A DNA stretch of 64,000 nucleotides from Oegoconia quadripuncta (GCA_949316235.1 OX438748.1:6451001-6515000); one strand, 5' to 3'; counted from the first letter of the stretch, positions 1 to 10,290 are shown. Translations and numbers: made by a program. Notes: generated by a model from the letters alone, not told the origin.

Positions 1-66
1 AGAGACTTAGGCTTCAAACTTATTGCACTCCTTCTGCGTTGGAGGTAAATCCCCTAAATTATAAAG

Positions 67-430
67 ATGTATGTATGTACTCAACTAGTAATATATTTTT
101 TTTTAGATAAAAACAAATCTAATCGGAATACGCGAGTTATGGTGTGCTATGGCCCTAATTTAATGATCTGTATAGCAGTTTTTATAGCAATTGTCAGGGA
201 GCGTGACAAGCATGTGCAGTGGACTAGGCACGAGCCAGCGCCCTCCTTCAACGAACGTGAACGCTTCTTATTAACTGGCATTGGTAATTCTTGCTACCTT
301 TGACTGATTATTTTATTTAAGTGTTCATAACCAGTGTTTCACCGACCACACAGCACACAGACTCCTAATAACAGATTTGTCAACACATCACGATAAAGTG
401 GTAAATGGAAATCTTGAAAAAATTCGACGT
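67..430. other. Unassigned left margin
   Basis: No recognisable gene or repeat. A 78-codon open frame starts at 67 but has no signal peptide, domain or coding-like composition that I recognise, and looks like chance. Confidence 0.4.
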
Positions 431-692
431 CCTGTTTGGTGTAGTGGTTAGCAACTCTGGCCACTATACCAAAAGGTTGCGGGTTCGAATGCCGCTGGGG
501 GCATATGTTTGTGTGATGAATACGGACATGTGTACCCGAGTTATGGATGTTTTCATTTATAATAAGTATTAATTTATAAAAAAAAATGTATTTATGTAGT
601 ATATCAACCAACTGGGTATCCACAACACAAGCCTATAGTTGCTTAGTGTGGAACTAGATGGCGCTGTGTGTATGTCTATAGATATAAGGATA
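431..692 (+). mobile_element. SINE-3 (tRNA-headed SINE), near full length
   Basis: The head has a tRNA-like internal RNA polymerase III promoter: an A-box-like TGGTGTAGTGG at 437-447 and a B box GGTTCGAATGC at 482-492. The unique body carries a GATGAATACG...CCCGAGT...ATGGATGTTTT stretch also seen in SINE-2, so the two families are related. The copy ends in T-rich sequence after ATAAGGATA. Partial relatives lie at 3118-3237 (minus), 33037-33182 (plus) and 48680-48930 (minus). This is a SINE, not a tRNA gene, because the body continues for about 190 bp and recurs elsewhere. Confidence 0.75.
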
Positions 693-1121
693 TTTTTTTT
701 TTTTTTTGGTTAGATTGGTAGTTTTTTGGAACGTCGTTAGATCATTTAAAATATTAGAGGTTATCATGACGATTAAAATCTAAATTTATGAAACGATTTG
801 AAAATGTAATACCTTTTCAAACATACATCTTCAGGGATCCATTCGTGAAGTGAAAATTTTTGGTATAGTCAAGTGTGCCCTCTGCAAGATAAATGGTTGC
901 TTTTTTGATACGTGAAATAATTTCTCGACAGTGGTATATATAACGAAGTTCAAAGGAAAACTAGATCTAAGCTAATAGGTTAATAGCTAAAACTATCACA
1001 GCTTGATAGGCTTTACAAGTCAATGAGTAGTGGTCGAAAAACATATAAAATGTGCTTTCCGTTAAAAATTATTTAATTATTTATTTTATTATTCAAACAA
1101 CAAAAAACCCCCTTCATTATT
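693..1121. other. Unassigned AT-rich sequence
   Basis: I see no gene or repeat here apart from short T runs just after the SINE-3 end. Confidence 0.5.
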
Positions 1122-1466
1122 ACAGGGTGAATTTGAATTCGTGTAATTCTCATTAACTGGTGACGTCACTCTTGATTTCGAACAACGTTGCCCAAGGAAC
1201 AATATTCGAATTAGATCAACAAAATTTTCGATTTTGCGGACATTCGGCTATGGTTCCTAGTAGAAAGTTGTTCGTAATCAGGAGTGGAATCACCAGCCGA
1301 AAATTGTTGGACTTCCATAATTATTAAAGATGGTTTCAGAATGGTTCATTTTGCATGGGTAATCAAAAATTTTTGATCGAATTCGACTATGGTTCCTTGG
1401 GTAAAGTTGATCGTAATCAAGCGTCACAGTTAACGAGGATTGCACGAATTCAAATTCACCTTGTGT
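1122..1466. mobile_element. Fold-back MITE with long imperfect inverted arms
   Basis: The left end reads CAGGGTGAATTTGAATTCGT from 1123 and the right end is its near reverse complement, finishing at about 1464. The two arms stay alignable for about 100 bp each, sharing GTTAACTG, GCTTGATT, CCCAAGGAAC and TCGAATT blocks, with short indels. TA dinucleotides at 1121-1122 and 1466-1467 would suit a Tc1/mariner-type target duplication. There is no ORF. Superfamily placement is inference. Confidence 0.65.
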
Positions 1467-1497
1467 ACGGGTAAGTACACACTACTAAGTACATACA

Positions 1498-1540
1498 CGA
1501 TTGTACGTCGCCCGACACGCACTTGGCCGGTTTTCATTAA
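1498..1540 (-). repeat. End fragment of a recurrent CCGGCCAAGTGCGTG-type repeat
   Basis: On the minus strand this reads AAAACCGGCCAAGTGCGTGT, matching in style the start of the larger repeat at 41418-41935 (ACCGGGCAAGTGTGAGTCTG). Only the terminal piece is present. The class of this repeat is not known to me. Confidence 0.4.
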
Positions 1541-1667
1541 GACTAAACTCGGGGAAATTCTTAGCCATGTTTGATGAAACGCTAAACTTGAAATGGCTTA
1601 ATTTTGTAATTAATTCAACTGCCTTCAATTAGGACTGTCCATACAAATTTCACTGTCTACAATCACA

Positions 1668-1769
1668 ATGTTGCCTGGAATAGCCTATAGTGCCTGGAAG
1701 AAATTCTGTATCAATGTAAAATTTATGTAATTTTTGTACAATAAAGCTTTTCCAAACAAACAAACGATA
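1668..1769 (+). mobile_element. LINE 3' UTR tail, AAAC-repeat terminated
   Basis: A GTTGCCTGGAA block is followed by TGTACAATAAAGCTTTTCC and an (AAAC)n tail. The same layout (a TGGAAGAGAT-type block, then ACAATAAAGCGTTT and AAAC repeats) is seen at 62500-62655 and, inverted, at 34386-34525 and 40655-40790. This pattern is a 5'-truncated non-LTR retrotransposon 3' end, probably Jockey/CR1-like. Confidence 0.55.
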
Positions 1770-1814
1770 TTAAGTCGAGCGAGATTATATTGGTACTGCT
1801 CATTCGCTTGGACG

Positions 1815-1875
1815 AAATGTACAACTGTCTCTCTCACTCTTGCGTCGCGCGCGACAAACGATGTCATGCTGTGCA
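1815..1875. repeat. Short shared repeat (ACGATGTCATGCT type)
   Basis: The stretch ending in AAACGATGTCATGCT, preceded by GTCGCGCGCGA, recurs at 49808-49867 with the same order of blocks (ACAACT, CTC-rich, CGTCGC, AAACGATGTCATGCT). It may be one piece of a dispersed element whose ends I cannot define. Confidence 0.45.
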
Positions 1876-1927
1876 AGCGTGTGTTTTAAAATCTCTCTTT
1901 CATCATCCATTATTAATATATTAATAA

Positions 1928-2268
1928 ACCCGTATTAATAAACCAATCTCAATGCAAGTCTTGAGGCTGTATCAACCGAGATGCATCTTAAGAAGTTGAC
2001 GCTATCTGAAGCTCCGTGCTAATTTATAATCGAATCTTGAGGTCTACTCAGCTGAGATCGCTTCACAAATATTCGCCTCAGCGGCGAATGAATGATAGTC
2101 TTGAGGTTCGTTTATTAATACGTGAAACTTGGCGCATCTCTCAAGTGAGTACTGTTTGAGTAAGCACGTGCGTTTCAGATTTCAAGTAAGGTTTATTAAT
2201 CAACACGTTTACTTGAGACCAGTCACAAGACTGTTCTGAATCTTGATAATGGTTTATTAATACGGGCC
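1928..2268. mobile_element. MITE with CCCGTATTAATAAACC inverted ends
   Basis: CCCGTATTAATAAACC at 1929-1944 is matched by its exact reverse complement at 2251-2266. TAA occurs immediately outside both ends (1925-1927 and 2269-2271), consistent with a 3-bp TWA-type duplication as in PIF/Harbinger elements. Internal copies of the end motif (TTTATTAATACG near 2111 and TTTATTAATC near 2191) make it look like repeated subterminal units. No ORF. A relative is at 13549-13683. Confidence 0.65.
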
Positions 2269-2679
2269 TAAGTCTGTCAGTCCAAGCGGTCCTTCTTGAG
2301 CCATTTCTATTCATGATTTGGTTTTCTTTTTTCATCTACAATCGGGACGAACATCCACAATAGCATATTCCTATTAGACTTCAGTTGATGATGATGTTGG
2401 TGATGATGATATGCGTTAAATGTAACTGTTATTAAACAAACTACATTAGTGGTTGCTACGATAACTTTCTGTTAAAAAAATATGTCAGTCAGTAGGTGAG
2501 TGGCAATTTCGCGTGACTTAGACGCGTGCTATATCCGTCGTGTGACTATGTTTTTCTTAATCATTAAGTCGTTTTTTTCTGTACTATTACTAATACTATG
2601 TTACTGTTATAATTTGTATGCGGAACAATATTTGCATATCAAGGAAGTCACGTCGACACCTTTCTGGCGTGTTGATAAT

Positions 2680-2960
2680 TTTTTTTTATGCACCACGGGT
2701 TAGTAATTGACTTCAATCACACCTGATGTTAAGGACCCGGAAACCCCATCTTATTTGAGGGACTGACTGATTATGACTTACCTCTGACAACTGGAACACA
2801 ATAATGCAATAGATTTAGACAAGACGGTGGTAGCTAGCCAGGCGGACATTTAAAATGTTCTACCACCAACCAAATAGAGTAAACATGTACCACGCTGGGA
2901 TCGAACCCGCGACCTCCGATTCGTAAACCCTATGTTATTGTAAAGCCACGGGAGCGGTTC
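2680..2960 (-). mobile_element. SINE-1, near full length, diverged
   Basis: Read on the minus strand, the head has GTGGCT and the B box GGTTCGATCC, followed by the SINE-1 body (GTACATGTTTA, CCGCCTGGCTAGCTACCACC, CATCAGGTGT) and the CATAAAAAAA tail. There is a short deletion between the GTCC and CATCAGG blocks relative to other copies. The minus-strand body TCCGCCTGGCTAGCTACCAC is the diagnostic block of the family. Confidence 0.8.
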
Positions 2961-3074
2961 CAAATATTGGAAATCTTAGTTATTTACACTCGTATTGGTT
3001 TCCAATTGCGTAATGTAGGTACAGTGCCTATTTGACTTCCTAAAAAGTTTGATCAGTTTGTATCTATTTTTAAC

Positions 3075-3102
3075 ACCCGACGAAAGACGACGGGTGTTGT
3101 GT
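3075..3102. repeat. Short hairpin AACACCCGACG...CGACGGGTGTT
   Basis: AACACCCG and CGGGTGTT flank a purine-rich loop. A similar though weaker arrangement (TAACCTCTGACGC...AGGGTGTTA) is at 9463-9491. This mini-hairpin is likely a fragment of a dispersed element. Confidence 0.4.
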
Positions 3103-3117
3103 TTGATGGAGTTATGT

Positions 3118-3237
3118 GTTTTTTTATATCCTTGGACATACACAGACAGCGCCATCTAGTTCCACACTAAGCAACTAGGCTTGTGTTGTGGGTAGATGGT
3201 TGATACACTACACAAATACATTTTTTTTTACAAATAC
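3118..3237 (-). mobile_element. SINE-3, 3' fragment
   Basis: Reverse-strand sequence matches the 3' half of the SINE-3 copy at 431-692, including GCTTAGTGTGGAACTAGATG and the GGATATA-T-rich end. The tRNA-like head is missing, as expected for 5' truncation. Confidence 0.7.
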
Positions 3238-3245
3238 ATATATAA

Positions 3246-3445
3246 CTCAAACTCAAACTCAAAGCATTTTATTTCAACGTAAGATACATGATATCATTTG
3301 TTGAATGTCAATTTAAATCTATTGGAAATAAAAATACGGCTAAGCATTTTTCGGTCAGTCGGTATGTCCAAGCTACCACCGCTTCGGAAAGGGAAATCAT
3401 CTGTGGGAAAAGAAGCGGCGCAAGAAACCCACAGGATCATTTTCT
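3246..3445 (-). mobile_element. LINE 3' UTR (Jockey/CR1-like), 5' truncated
   Basis: On the minus strand: CGCCGCTTCTTTTCCCACAG, TTTCCGAAGCGGTGG, then TACGTTGAAATAAAATGCTT and a TTTGAG repeat tail. The same CGCTTCTTTTC...GAAGCGGT block occurs on the plus strand at 13500-13550 and 16936-17085, so this is a dispersed family with 5' truncation. No coding part remains. Confidence 0.6.
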
Positions 3446-3460
3446 TTTCTTTTCTTTTTT

Positions 3461-4465
3461 TTTATATATAAAAGTGTATATATAAAAGTGTAAAGTATTT
3501 TTTTATATATATAAGTAGTGTAAGACTAAAATTAAATTATGACGACGTGAACAATGCTATTTCTCAAATAGTAGAATGGTTTACGGCAAATAATTTGTTC
3601 ATATACACTTGCCTGTTAAATCGTCATAACCGGGTATGACCTAACATACAATTTAAAATAAAGAAATAAATAATTGCGTGGACCAATTTTGAGCGCGGTT
3701 TTTAAGACAACCTAAACGAGGGAAAAGGGACCGCTTATTTGTTGAAAATCTTTTAAGCCGTGTTGATGACATAATGTTGCTATTTTCACTACAAACAGAC
3801 AAACTATAAGATTATATATATACTTTTGTGTCTTATCAGGGATTTCACTTTCTTGTAATCGGCTTGGAATACGATCAAATCCATGTCTATTATTATAATT
3901 ATATTATGATGTCATTATACATTAGTTATGATATTCGGGACTCTTTGTATTTTGGTACTTAGGCACCGTATAAAGAAAGACACATTTTAAAAACAAATTC
4001 CTCAACAAAAACGGGAACATTATAAAATGATTGATGTCAGAAAATAAAGCGAAAACCTACTTTGTTCCTTACGCTTTTTATATCCTCTTAACCACGCCCA
4101 CCTTTCTGAACTGATGACGCTCAATTCTTAAGTCTTTTACAGCCTCAAATCGGCCATCCAAGACCTTTGTTTGCGTGTGGGCGTCAGGGTCAAAGGGGTC
4201 TTTACAAATTGGCGTAAGGATCATAATTGGGACCGTCTCGTCAAAAAGTTTTAATCAGCAAACTTTATGACTCCAAGGGTCTCTCTGCAACTTGTAATTG
4301 CAATTGTAATTAAGTTCAAAATAATTAGGAGAGTTACATGAAAAGAACAGTGAGAGGTTTTAATTTTCCTTTTGTATTCTTACCTTATACCTTCGTTGAT
4401 AATCACTGTAGAGTTTTTAAATAACATAGAAGTTGCTTAAATTATAAGTGGTATTGTGTGGTTTC
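3461..4465. other. Unassigned AT-rich sequence
   Basis: A T-rich run with TATATA steps (3460-3520) is followed by sequence in which I recognise no gene, repeat family or regulatory array. Confidence 0.45.
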
Positions 4466-4700
4466 GGCATCTAAAAAGAATAGAACCAACCCGTCTCTTC
4501 CCGTGGGTGTCGCAAAAGGCGACTAAGAGACTTTCCACCAAAAAACATCTAGGTATAAACGTGCATGTTTTAACGGCGATGGGTTCACCCCCTGTCACTT
4601 GTGCATTTCTGTATATTACGTGAGGTGAACCGTGAACCTCAAAAGTTAACACCCAAATAGTATTATTGAATGTGCAGTTGTTAAGTAAATTCGTTGAGCG
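4466..4700 (+). repeat. Unclassified interspersed repeat R5
   Basis: Defined by CGTCTCTTCCCGTGGGTGTC, AAGGCGACTAAGAGACTTTC, TTTTAACGGCGATGGG and TGCATTTCTGTATATT in this order. At least eight copies or fragments occur in the window in both orientations (8583-8830, 15695-15838, 25290-25382, 26238-26305, 26548-26790, 26793-27030, 27925-28235, 32190-32262). It has no tRNA head, no clear inverted ends and no ORF of its own. It could be a LINE 3' region, but I cannot name the family. Confidence 0.65.
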
Positions 4701-4949
4701 GACTAAAGTGTTTTTAATTCTACTTCTTCTTTCGAGAGGCTCAACAATTGATAAGACTTGATGCAACGTTGATGCTGCAGCATACACATACTCTTTGTAC
4801 TCTTATACTTTGTTTATTTTCTTACTTTGTAACACTAGTTACGCATAGCGACATAAGGAAGACCGCCAATCCAGCAATAACTCCAATACATTCAACGACG
4901 CACGAGGCGCTGACGCTGCGAAACGTGAAGTGTCGACGGCACTGAGCAG

Positions 4950-5250
4950 AACCGCCAAATTTCCATTGTTGAATCATTCCATATTCATACTTCGAATTGG
5001 CAGCTATGTTAATTTGGCAATATAAGTATTTTTATAATTTCTTTTAATTAAATTTATCAAAGTAATTTTGTTTTTTTTTTCGGACCTCCGACCGCAGCGT
5101 ACGTAATTCACTAATTTCAAATTCTTACTACATATTTATTATCTTACATGCTATTTTAGTAAAAGTACCCATTGCTACATTAAGCTACTATTTTTGACTT
5201 TTATTACGGTGTAACTACTATTCCATAAAGGCGACTAAGAGACGTTTGTT
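4950..5250. other. Unassigned sequence
   Basis: No gene or repeat recognised. A CATAAAGGCGACTAAGAGACG string at 5224-5244 resembles a short R5 fragment. Confidence 0.4.
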
Positions 5251-5254
5251 GAGC

Positions 5255-5515
5255 GACATGTGGCCCCGGATACATCGGTCAATATCGTCCCACATCGCCC
5301 GATGTCTTACCTCCGTCCACATGAGTTAATCCAATCAGACATGTTGGTCGAACTCGGGCAACGTCGCCATGTCGCACGACAAAAGTTGTCTTGTCAGGAC
5401 CCCGATTCTCACGCATTCGACATTTCACTGTCGGTAGACATCCATAGGTTTGTCGCTTTTGCACACCCTTATAAGTGTGAAAGAGATAGATAGACCGATG
5501 TCTATCGACACTGAA
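5255..5515. other. GC-rich block, possible unnamed element
   Basis: Richer in G+C and CpG than its surroundings, with repeated CGATGTC / GACATCG-type words and TGTCGAT steps. Both strands have 61-77-codon open frames, which in a CpG-rich block is expected by chance. I see no domain, signal peptide or matching ends. Confidence 0.35.
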
Positions 5516-5519
5516 ATAT

Positions 5520-6270
5520 CGACTTCGCGAGTTGTATATTATTGCATGAATGCGTGTGGCTGCAGAAACAAATAAACGTATATCTATATATCTAAATTAT
5601 TTATGGAGTCTTTTCGCTAAAACTATTTGTTGATCTGACTATTTTATACTAAAATTTTGTGAGATAGGAACTTGTTCATAACAGCCAATTCACGTTATTT
5701 GTTTCTTAATTATTATATGTATATCGTAAAGGTATATTATTTCTATACCTAGACAGATTTGAATTTCCCGCCTTACCGTTCGGATATCTCAAAATATATT
5801 AACAAAAGAGTATTTTGATCATCCAAACTCTACAAAGTTTTACTTATAAAAAATAGGCTTTCATCATTGAAATTAGTCGTTATTTCAGTAAAGTAACCAT
5901 TTCCATTAGTCTGCGAAACTTTTAAAGCCATTTTTGTATGAATAGCCTATGACATGAAAGGACCAATTCGCTAAGTAGCCCTTTTAGGGGCTAACATGAA
6001 AAGGGTCAATCGTCCGAAAGGTCTGTATGGTATCATCAATTTAGCGTCTTTGATCTTGATATATCAAAATTAGTAGGCGGTTGCTTTGGGTAATTTATTT
6101 GTTTTTAATATTTTAAAGACTATCAATAGGCGGTGGCTTGTTTCCCTTTGATAGTAAGCTTGTGTTGCGTACAATTGGCATTGTGCTATTGTAATCAAAA
6201 TCACGCTAATCACACTATTAAAATACTAATATCACACTTATATTATCACACTCACACTAATATAATATTT
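5520..6270. other. Unassigned AT-rich sequence
   Basis: No gene or repeat recognised. 6180-6275 has a short imperfect tandem of AATCACACT / AATATCACACTTATAT words. Confidence 0.4.
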
Positions 6271-6277
6271 ATATTAG

Positions 6278-6436
6278 AGGCAGATTTAGATAAGATGGTG
6301 GTAGCTAGCCAGGCGGACATTTAAAATGCCCTACCACTAACCAAACCGAGTACTAAACATGTACCCCGCTGGGGATCGAACCCGCGACCTCCGATTCGTA
6401 AATCCTATGTTGTTTACATTGAGCCACGGAGGCTAG
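6278..6436 (-). mobile_element. SINE-1, 5' half
   Basis: Minus-strand head with GTGGCTCAATGTAAACAACA, the B box GGTTCGATCCC and the TCCGCCTGGCTAGCTACCAC body block. It stops after the GATTTAGATAAGATGG region, so the 3' half and A-tail are absent. Confidence 0.75.
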
Positions 6437-6887
6437 AGAGGAGCCATGGAGGAGTGATAGAGAAAGGTAAAAAGTTTATTGATTTTAGGTAACTAACAGA
6501 AACGACACACAAAAATACAAGGTAATTAAAACTGAAGCTACGGTAAAGGACGGAGGCGTCACCCAAACTTTCCGTTTGGGGCATCGACTCTAACATAAAG
6601 CGTTGCCTCGCTAAACAGCTGAATAGAGAATCCTTTATTACACCAAATTTTATTTGTGTTTTGAAAGACCCCTATAATATTTTGAAATCGGTAAAAAACT
6701 GCAGATTACTATGGTATAGTCTGAAATAGGTTTTCAGACTAAACATACCCAACACCTAATTAAAGAATAATCTAGAAACGTTCATGATTTCTCTGTGATG
6801 GGTTACTATTTACTGATATTTATTTTTATTGAAATTAGATTATCGCACACGCTACCTACCTATTATGTACATAATGCTTCCTAACCA

Positions 6888-6998
6888 AAAGGTTGCCTGG
6901 AAGAGGACCTAATTGTATCGATATCTTGCTTGCTTTTTTTTCTTGTCTTATATCTATTATTGTTGTGAAATAAAGAATATTTGTTTGTTGTTGTTTGA
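6888..6998 (+). mobile_element. LINE 3' UTR tail
   Basis: AAAGGTTGCCTGGAAGAGG is followed by CTTGCTTGC, GTGAAATAAAGAATATTTG and a TTGTTTGTTG tail, the layout of a 5'-truncated non-LTR element related to those at 1668 and 62500. Confidence 0.5.
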
Positions 6999-6999
6999 T

Positions 7000-7476
7000 T
7001 TCTAAAGGTTAATCTGTTTCAGACTGTATCTATGCATAATATCGCCAATATAAACTAAACTTCGATAAATACCAATGACCTACAAATTATCATGAAATAC
7101 TGAAACTTTCACGCGACAAACTCATCTCTAAGTCCTTTGTAAAAAAAACTGCACAGAACTCACAGAAAACCAGACACTACGCTAAATAGACCTGCAATGT
7201 CCATGTAATAAAGAAACGCATTAGCCATGCAATTTCACGGTACATACTAGAGTGGGCTGCGGTGTCGCGTGTTCGAGGGCCGACACTGCGAGTTGCCCGA
7301 CACTGCCGACACCGGGCCGTAGACACCGAGGCCGCGAGGCAATTTCCGGTAATGTCACTTATAGCAGACATGAACCCTGCAGCTCGGATGTGTGCTGCAT
7401 ATTAAAGGGTACTTAAATGTATGGAAAATTATATTGCTTTACTGCATTTAAGATTTTGTTTGTATGAAATACATTT
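7000..7476. other. Unassigned, with a GC-rich patch at 7180-7385
   Basis: The patch is rich in CGACACTGC/GGTGTCG words, with a 64-codon minus-strand frame that has no recognisable domain. I treat it as noncoding. Confidence 0.35.
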
Positions 7477-7477
7477 A

Positions 7478-7805
7478 ACCGCCTCCGTGGCTCAATGTTA
7501 ACAACATATATAGGGTTTCCGAATCGGAGGTCGCGGGTTCGATCCCCAGCGTACATGTTTAGTACTCGGTTTGGTTGGTGGTGGGGCATTTTAAATGTGC
7601 GCCTGGCTAGCTACCACCATCTTATCTAAATCTGCCGCCAAACAGTAATGTTAATAGCATTGTTGTGTTCGGGTTGTCAGTGATAAGATAGCTAGTTCCC
7701 CAAATATTTGGGTTTCCGCATCAGTACGCTTCCATCGGCCTCATCTTCACTCAACATCAGGTGTAATTGAGGTCAAGTGCTAACCCGTTGTGCATAAAAA
7801 AAAAA
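7478..7805 (+). mobile_element. SINE-1, full length
   Basis: tRNA-like head (CCGCCTCCGTGGCTCAATG, then GGTTCGATCCC), family body (CGCCTGGCTAGCTACCACCA, GTTGTCAGTGATAAGATAG, CATCAGGTGTAATTGAGGTC) and a CATAAAAAAAAAA tail. The head gives RNA polymerase III A and B boxes. This is one of the best-preserved copies. Confidence 0.85.
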
Positions 7806-8245
7806 GCTGCATGTAACTGGACCCCTTTGAGTGACTTTAGGTCTTTAGGTTTGCTGTCAACTGTAATATAATTGAAATTTGTAATCTCAGCAAAACTCAT
7901 CTCCAAACTGCACTATCGGTACGTTCTTCACGCTTGATAATCCCCTAACCCTTGGACTTTTTACGAGGCTTGAAAAATCGCGCGACCCCTACCCAAATAA
8001 ATAGCCAACGATTTATAACACCAACGAATGACCATAAAAACGCAAAAACGCAAGAAATTACCCTTACTATGTGGCCCTGGACGTTTTGTTATTCATAAAG
8101 GAAGGATATTTATGTGTTATCGTCAAAATATTTATTATTGTCCGTCCGGTAGCCCCTTCAGCCCTTTGTGTGACGTTACCAAAAAAAAATTCGGGGTGTG
8201 AACGAAACGTGGTCGACTAGAGATGGAAATGCAAAGCTATCGATA
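7806..8245. other. Unassigned sequence
   Basis: No gene or named repeat recognised. Confidence 0.4.
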
Positions 8246-8247
8246 AA

Positions 8248-8491
8248 CAAATAATAAATAAATAAATAAATATTTCGGACACTTACACCAATCATCTAGT
8301 CCCAAACTCAGCAAAGCTTGTACTATGGATACTAGATAACGGATAATCATACATAAATATTTATATAAACATCCATGACTCAGGAATAAATGTTCATAGT
8401 CATCACACAAACATTTACCTGTCGCGGGATTCGAACCCGCAACCGTAGGTTTCGCTGATAGGGTCACTATCCACTACACCAATCGGTCGTG
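8248..8491 (-). mobile_element. SINE-2, full length
   Basis: On the minus strand: head CCGATTGGTGTAGTGGATAG, B box GGTTCGAATCC, body GATGAACAT/CCTGAGTCATGGATGTTTAT, CTAGTATCCATAGTACAAGC, and an ATTTATTTATTTATT tail at 8250-8272. Family relatives: 15334, 18487/18925, 19757, 33973, 39622, 41933, 56722. Confidence 0.85.
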
Positions 8492-8582
8492 TCAGTTTAT
8501 TTAATATATTCTCAACAAATAAATAAGAAAAAACAACTAATTTAGTACATAAATAAATATGTAACATCATAACCTCTATCTA

Positions 8583-8830
8583 AAATGGAATGGTCAGAGA
8601 TATCCCAAACATTAGCGTTTGGGTGTTGGTGTTCCACACATTATAAGTTTAATGCTTAAAATGACAATGAAATATACAGAAATGCAAACGGGACAGGAGA
8701 TGGGCCCAACGCCGTTTAAACATGTAAAACTCTGGATGGTTTTTGATGGAAAGTCCCATAGTCGCCTTTTACGACAACCACGGCAAGAGACGGGCTGTCT
8801 TATTCTTTTTACGTGCCGAGATCACATCAC
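8583..8830 (-). repeat. R5 repeat, longest simple copy
   Basis: Minus-strand sequence carries the R5 blocks (GGCAAGAGACG inverted, AGTCGCCTTTTACGAC, AACGCCGTTTAAACATG) and extends through TGTGTGGAACACCAACACCC and TTTGGGATATCTCTGACCAT, showing the R5 3' part that is missing in shorter copies. A 71-codon plus frame here is a by-product. Confidence 0.65.
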
Positions 8831-9775
8831 CTGATTTAGTATAGAGAAAAATCGTTCTGCCTACCAGAAAATAATAATATTTCTAAATACATATTACTCG
8901 TATTTTCAAAAAGTTTGAAATTTTTCCGAAGGAAGCCAGGGAAATAGATCCAGCTCGTTCACGTTCGTATTCACGCTATTTCACAATTAATAATGAAATG
9001 AATTGTGCGTTTTGTAATATAAAACTTGTTTTGAAATGATTTCGAGTTTCTTGCTTGTTCGTCTCATAGGAAAATTACTCTTTGAACATGCAGTAACTCA
9101 AAACTGTAAATTTTGTCAATTTTACAAAATAAGAAAACAATAGACAAATATCGACGCCCACACATAAGTTGGTCACATCCCTATAACAAGAGAGCGTTAT
9201 GAAATATGTGATTCCTTATACAGAAGAAGTCCTTTATGCGTCCCCAGGGAAGCACTGGTCAAGTAGGTTATCACAAGTGGCCGGCGGCGAAATGAAAAAT
9301 TTATGTCTCAATATACTGCCCGTGCTAGAGTTTAGGTTCGTGTCTTGCATTGAGATCCTCTCTGGGGATATCCGGTCGAATTGGTGTGAAGAATTGCATT
9401 TCGTTAAAAGGCTTACAGATATTTGAATTTAAAGTAACTTTTCATAAGTGGCTGTATATTTTAACCTCTGACGCAAAAAGAAGGGTGTTAAATGTTAAAG
9501 CTTAAAGCTGTGTGTCCGCTAAACAGCTTTATGGAAACCATTGTAGCACCAAAACGGATAAACAGATTCGAAAACTGGTATTTCCCAGATGATGTACCCC
9601 GGCTCTACCGTTTCCAAAATATTTTACTTTTTACACAGCTGATTCGTTTCCTAGATGTTTTCATTGTCGCGCGCGTTTCCCATATTTTTAAATTTATTAC
9701 TAATAAATAGTTGTGATATTTCAAATCGATATCTGGAATCTGAAGGCATATTTAAACCATTATTCAAGTAAAGTA
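8831..9775. other. Mostly unassigned
   Basis: A LINE-tail-like CGAGTTTCTTGCTTGTTCGT block at 9042-9061 resembles the one at 51487. Two short plus frames (75 and 72 codons at 9199 and 9492) have no recognisable domain. Confidence 0.35.
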
Positions 9776-9815
9776 GAGTGACCACAGGAATTATTTATTA
9801 TTATTTTACAACCTA

Positions 9816-10290
9816 TATGCCCCTGAAACTCAAGGGGAAAATTTACAAAACCATCATAAGACCTGTCACCATGTATGGATCTGAATGTTGGGCAATGAAA
9901 GAAACTGATGAAAGTAGAATGCATGTGGCAGAGATGAGAATGCTAAGATGGATGTGTGGTGTGACTAGAATGGATAAGATCAGGAATGAGTATATCAGAG
10001 GAAGTCTAAAAGTGGCGCCAATAACAGAAAAGCTGAGGAGTAATAGGTTAGCATGGTTTGGGCACATTATGAGGAGAGATGAAAGGCACGTAACAAGACG
10101 AGTGTTAAGTATGAATGTGGAGGGATACAGAGGTAAAGGAAGCCCAAAGAAGGTGTGGGTAGACTGCATGAGGAATGATATGTGTATGAAAGGGGTGAGT
10201 ACGGAGATGACGGCTGATAGAGGAGAGTGGAAGAGGATGACATGTTGTGCCGACCCCACCTAGAGTGGGATAAGGGCAGGAAAATGATGA
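9816..10290 (+). pseudogene. RTE-type LINE ORF C-terminus (5'-truncated copy)
   Basis: The frame ending at 10263 encodes the region following the reverse transcriptase of RTE-class LINEs: a LKGKIYKTIIRPVTMYG-type segment near the start, SECWAMKETDESRMHVAEMR, the MLRWMCGVTRMDKIRNEYI block, LAWFGHIMRRDE, GKGSPKKVWVDCM and the terminal TADRGEWKRMTCCADPT followed by TAG. The first 15 or so residues of the open frame are not element sequence; LINE similarity begins at about 9816. The endonuclease and catalytic RT domains are absent, so it is a dead 5'-truncated copy. The 3' end is GGGATAAGGGCAGGAAAATG and a short GATGAT tail. The frame is intact for about 149 codons, suggesting a fairly young insertion. 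A 138-codon antisense frame is a shadow. Confidence 0.85.

Noticed and set aside
437..492. tRNA gene from A- and B-box-like motifs
   Set aside because: Boxes are followed by a conserved body and tail and recur in many copies: a SINE head. The same applies to the heads at 7478, 14759, 15334, 24941 and 60412.
4437..4787. 116-codon minus-strand ORF
   Set aside because: Runs through an R5 repeat; the same translation would recur in other R5 copies.
9843..10259. 138-codon minus-strand ORF
   Set aside because: It is the antisense shadow of the RTE LINE C-terminus, whose plus-strand translation gives family motifs.
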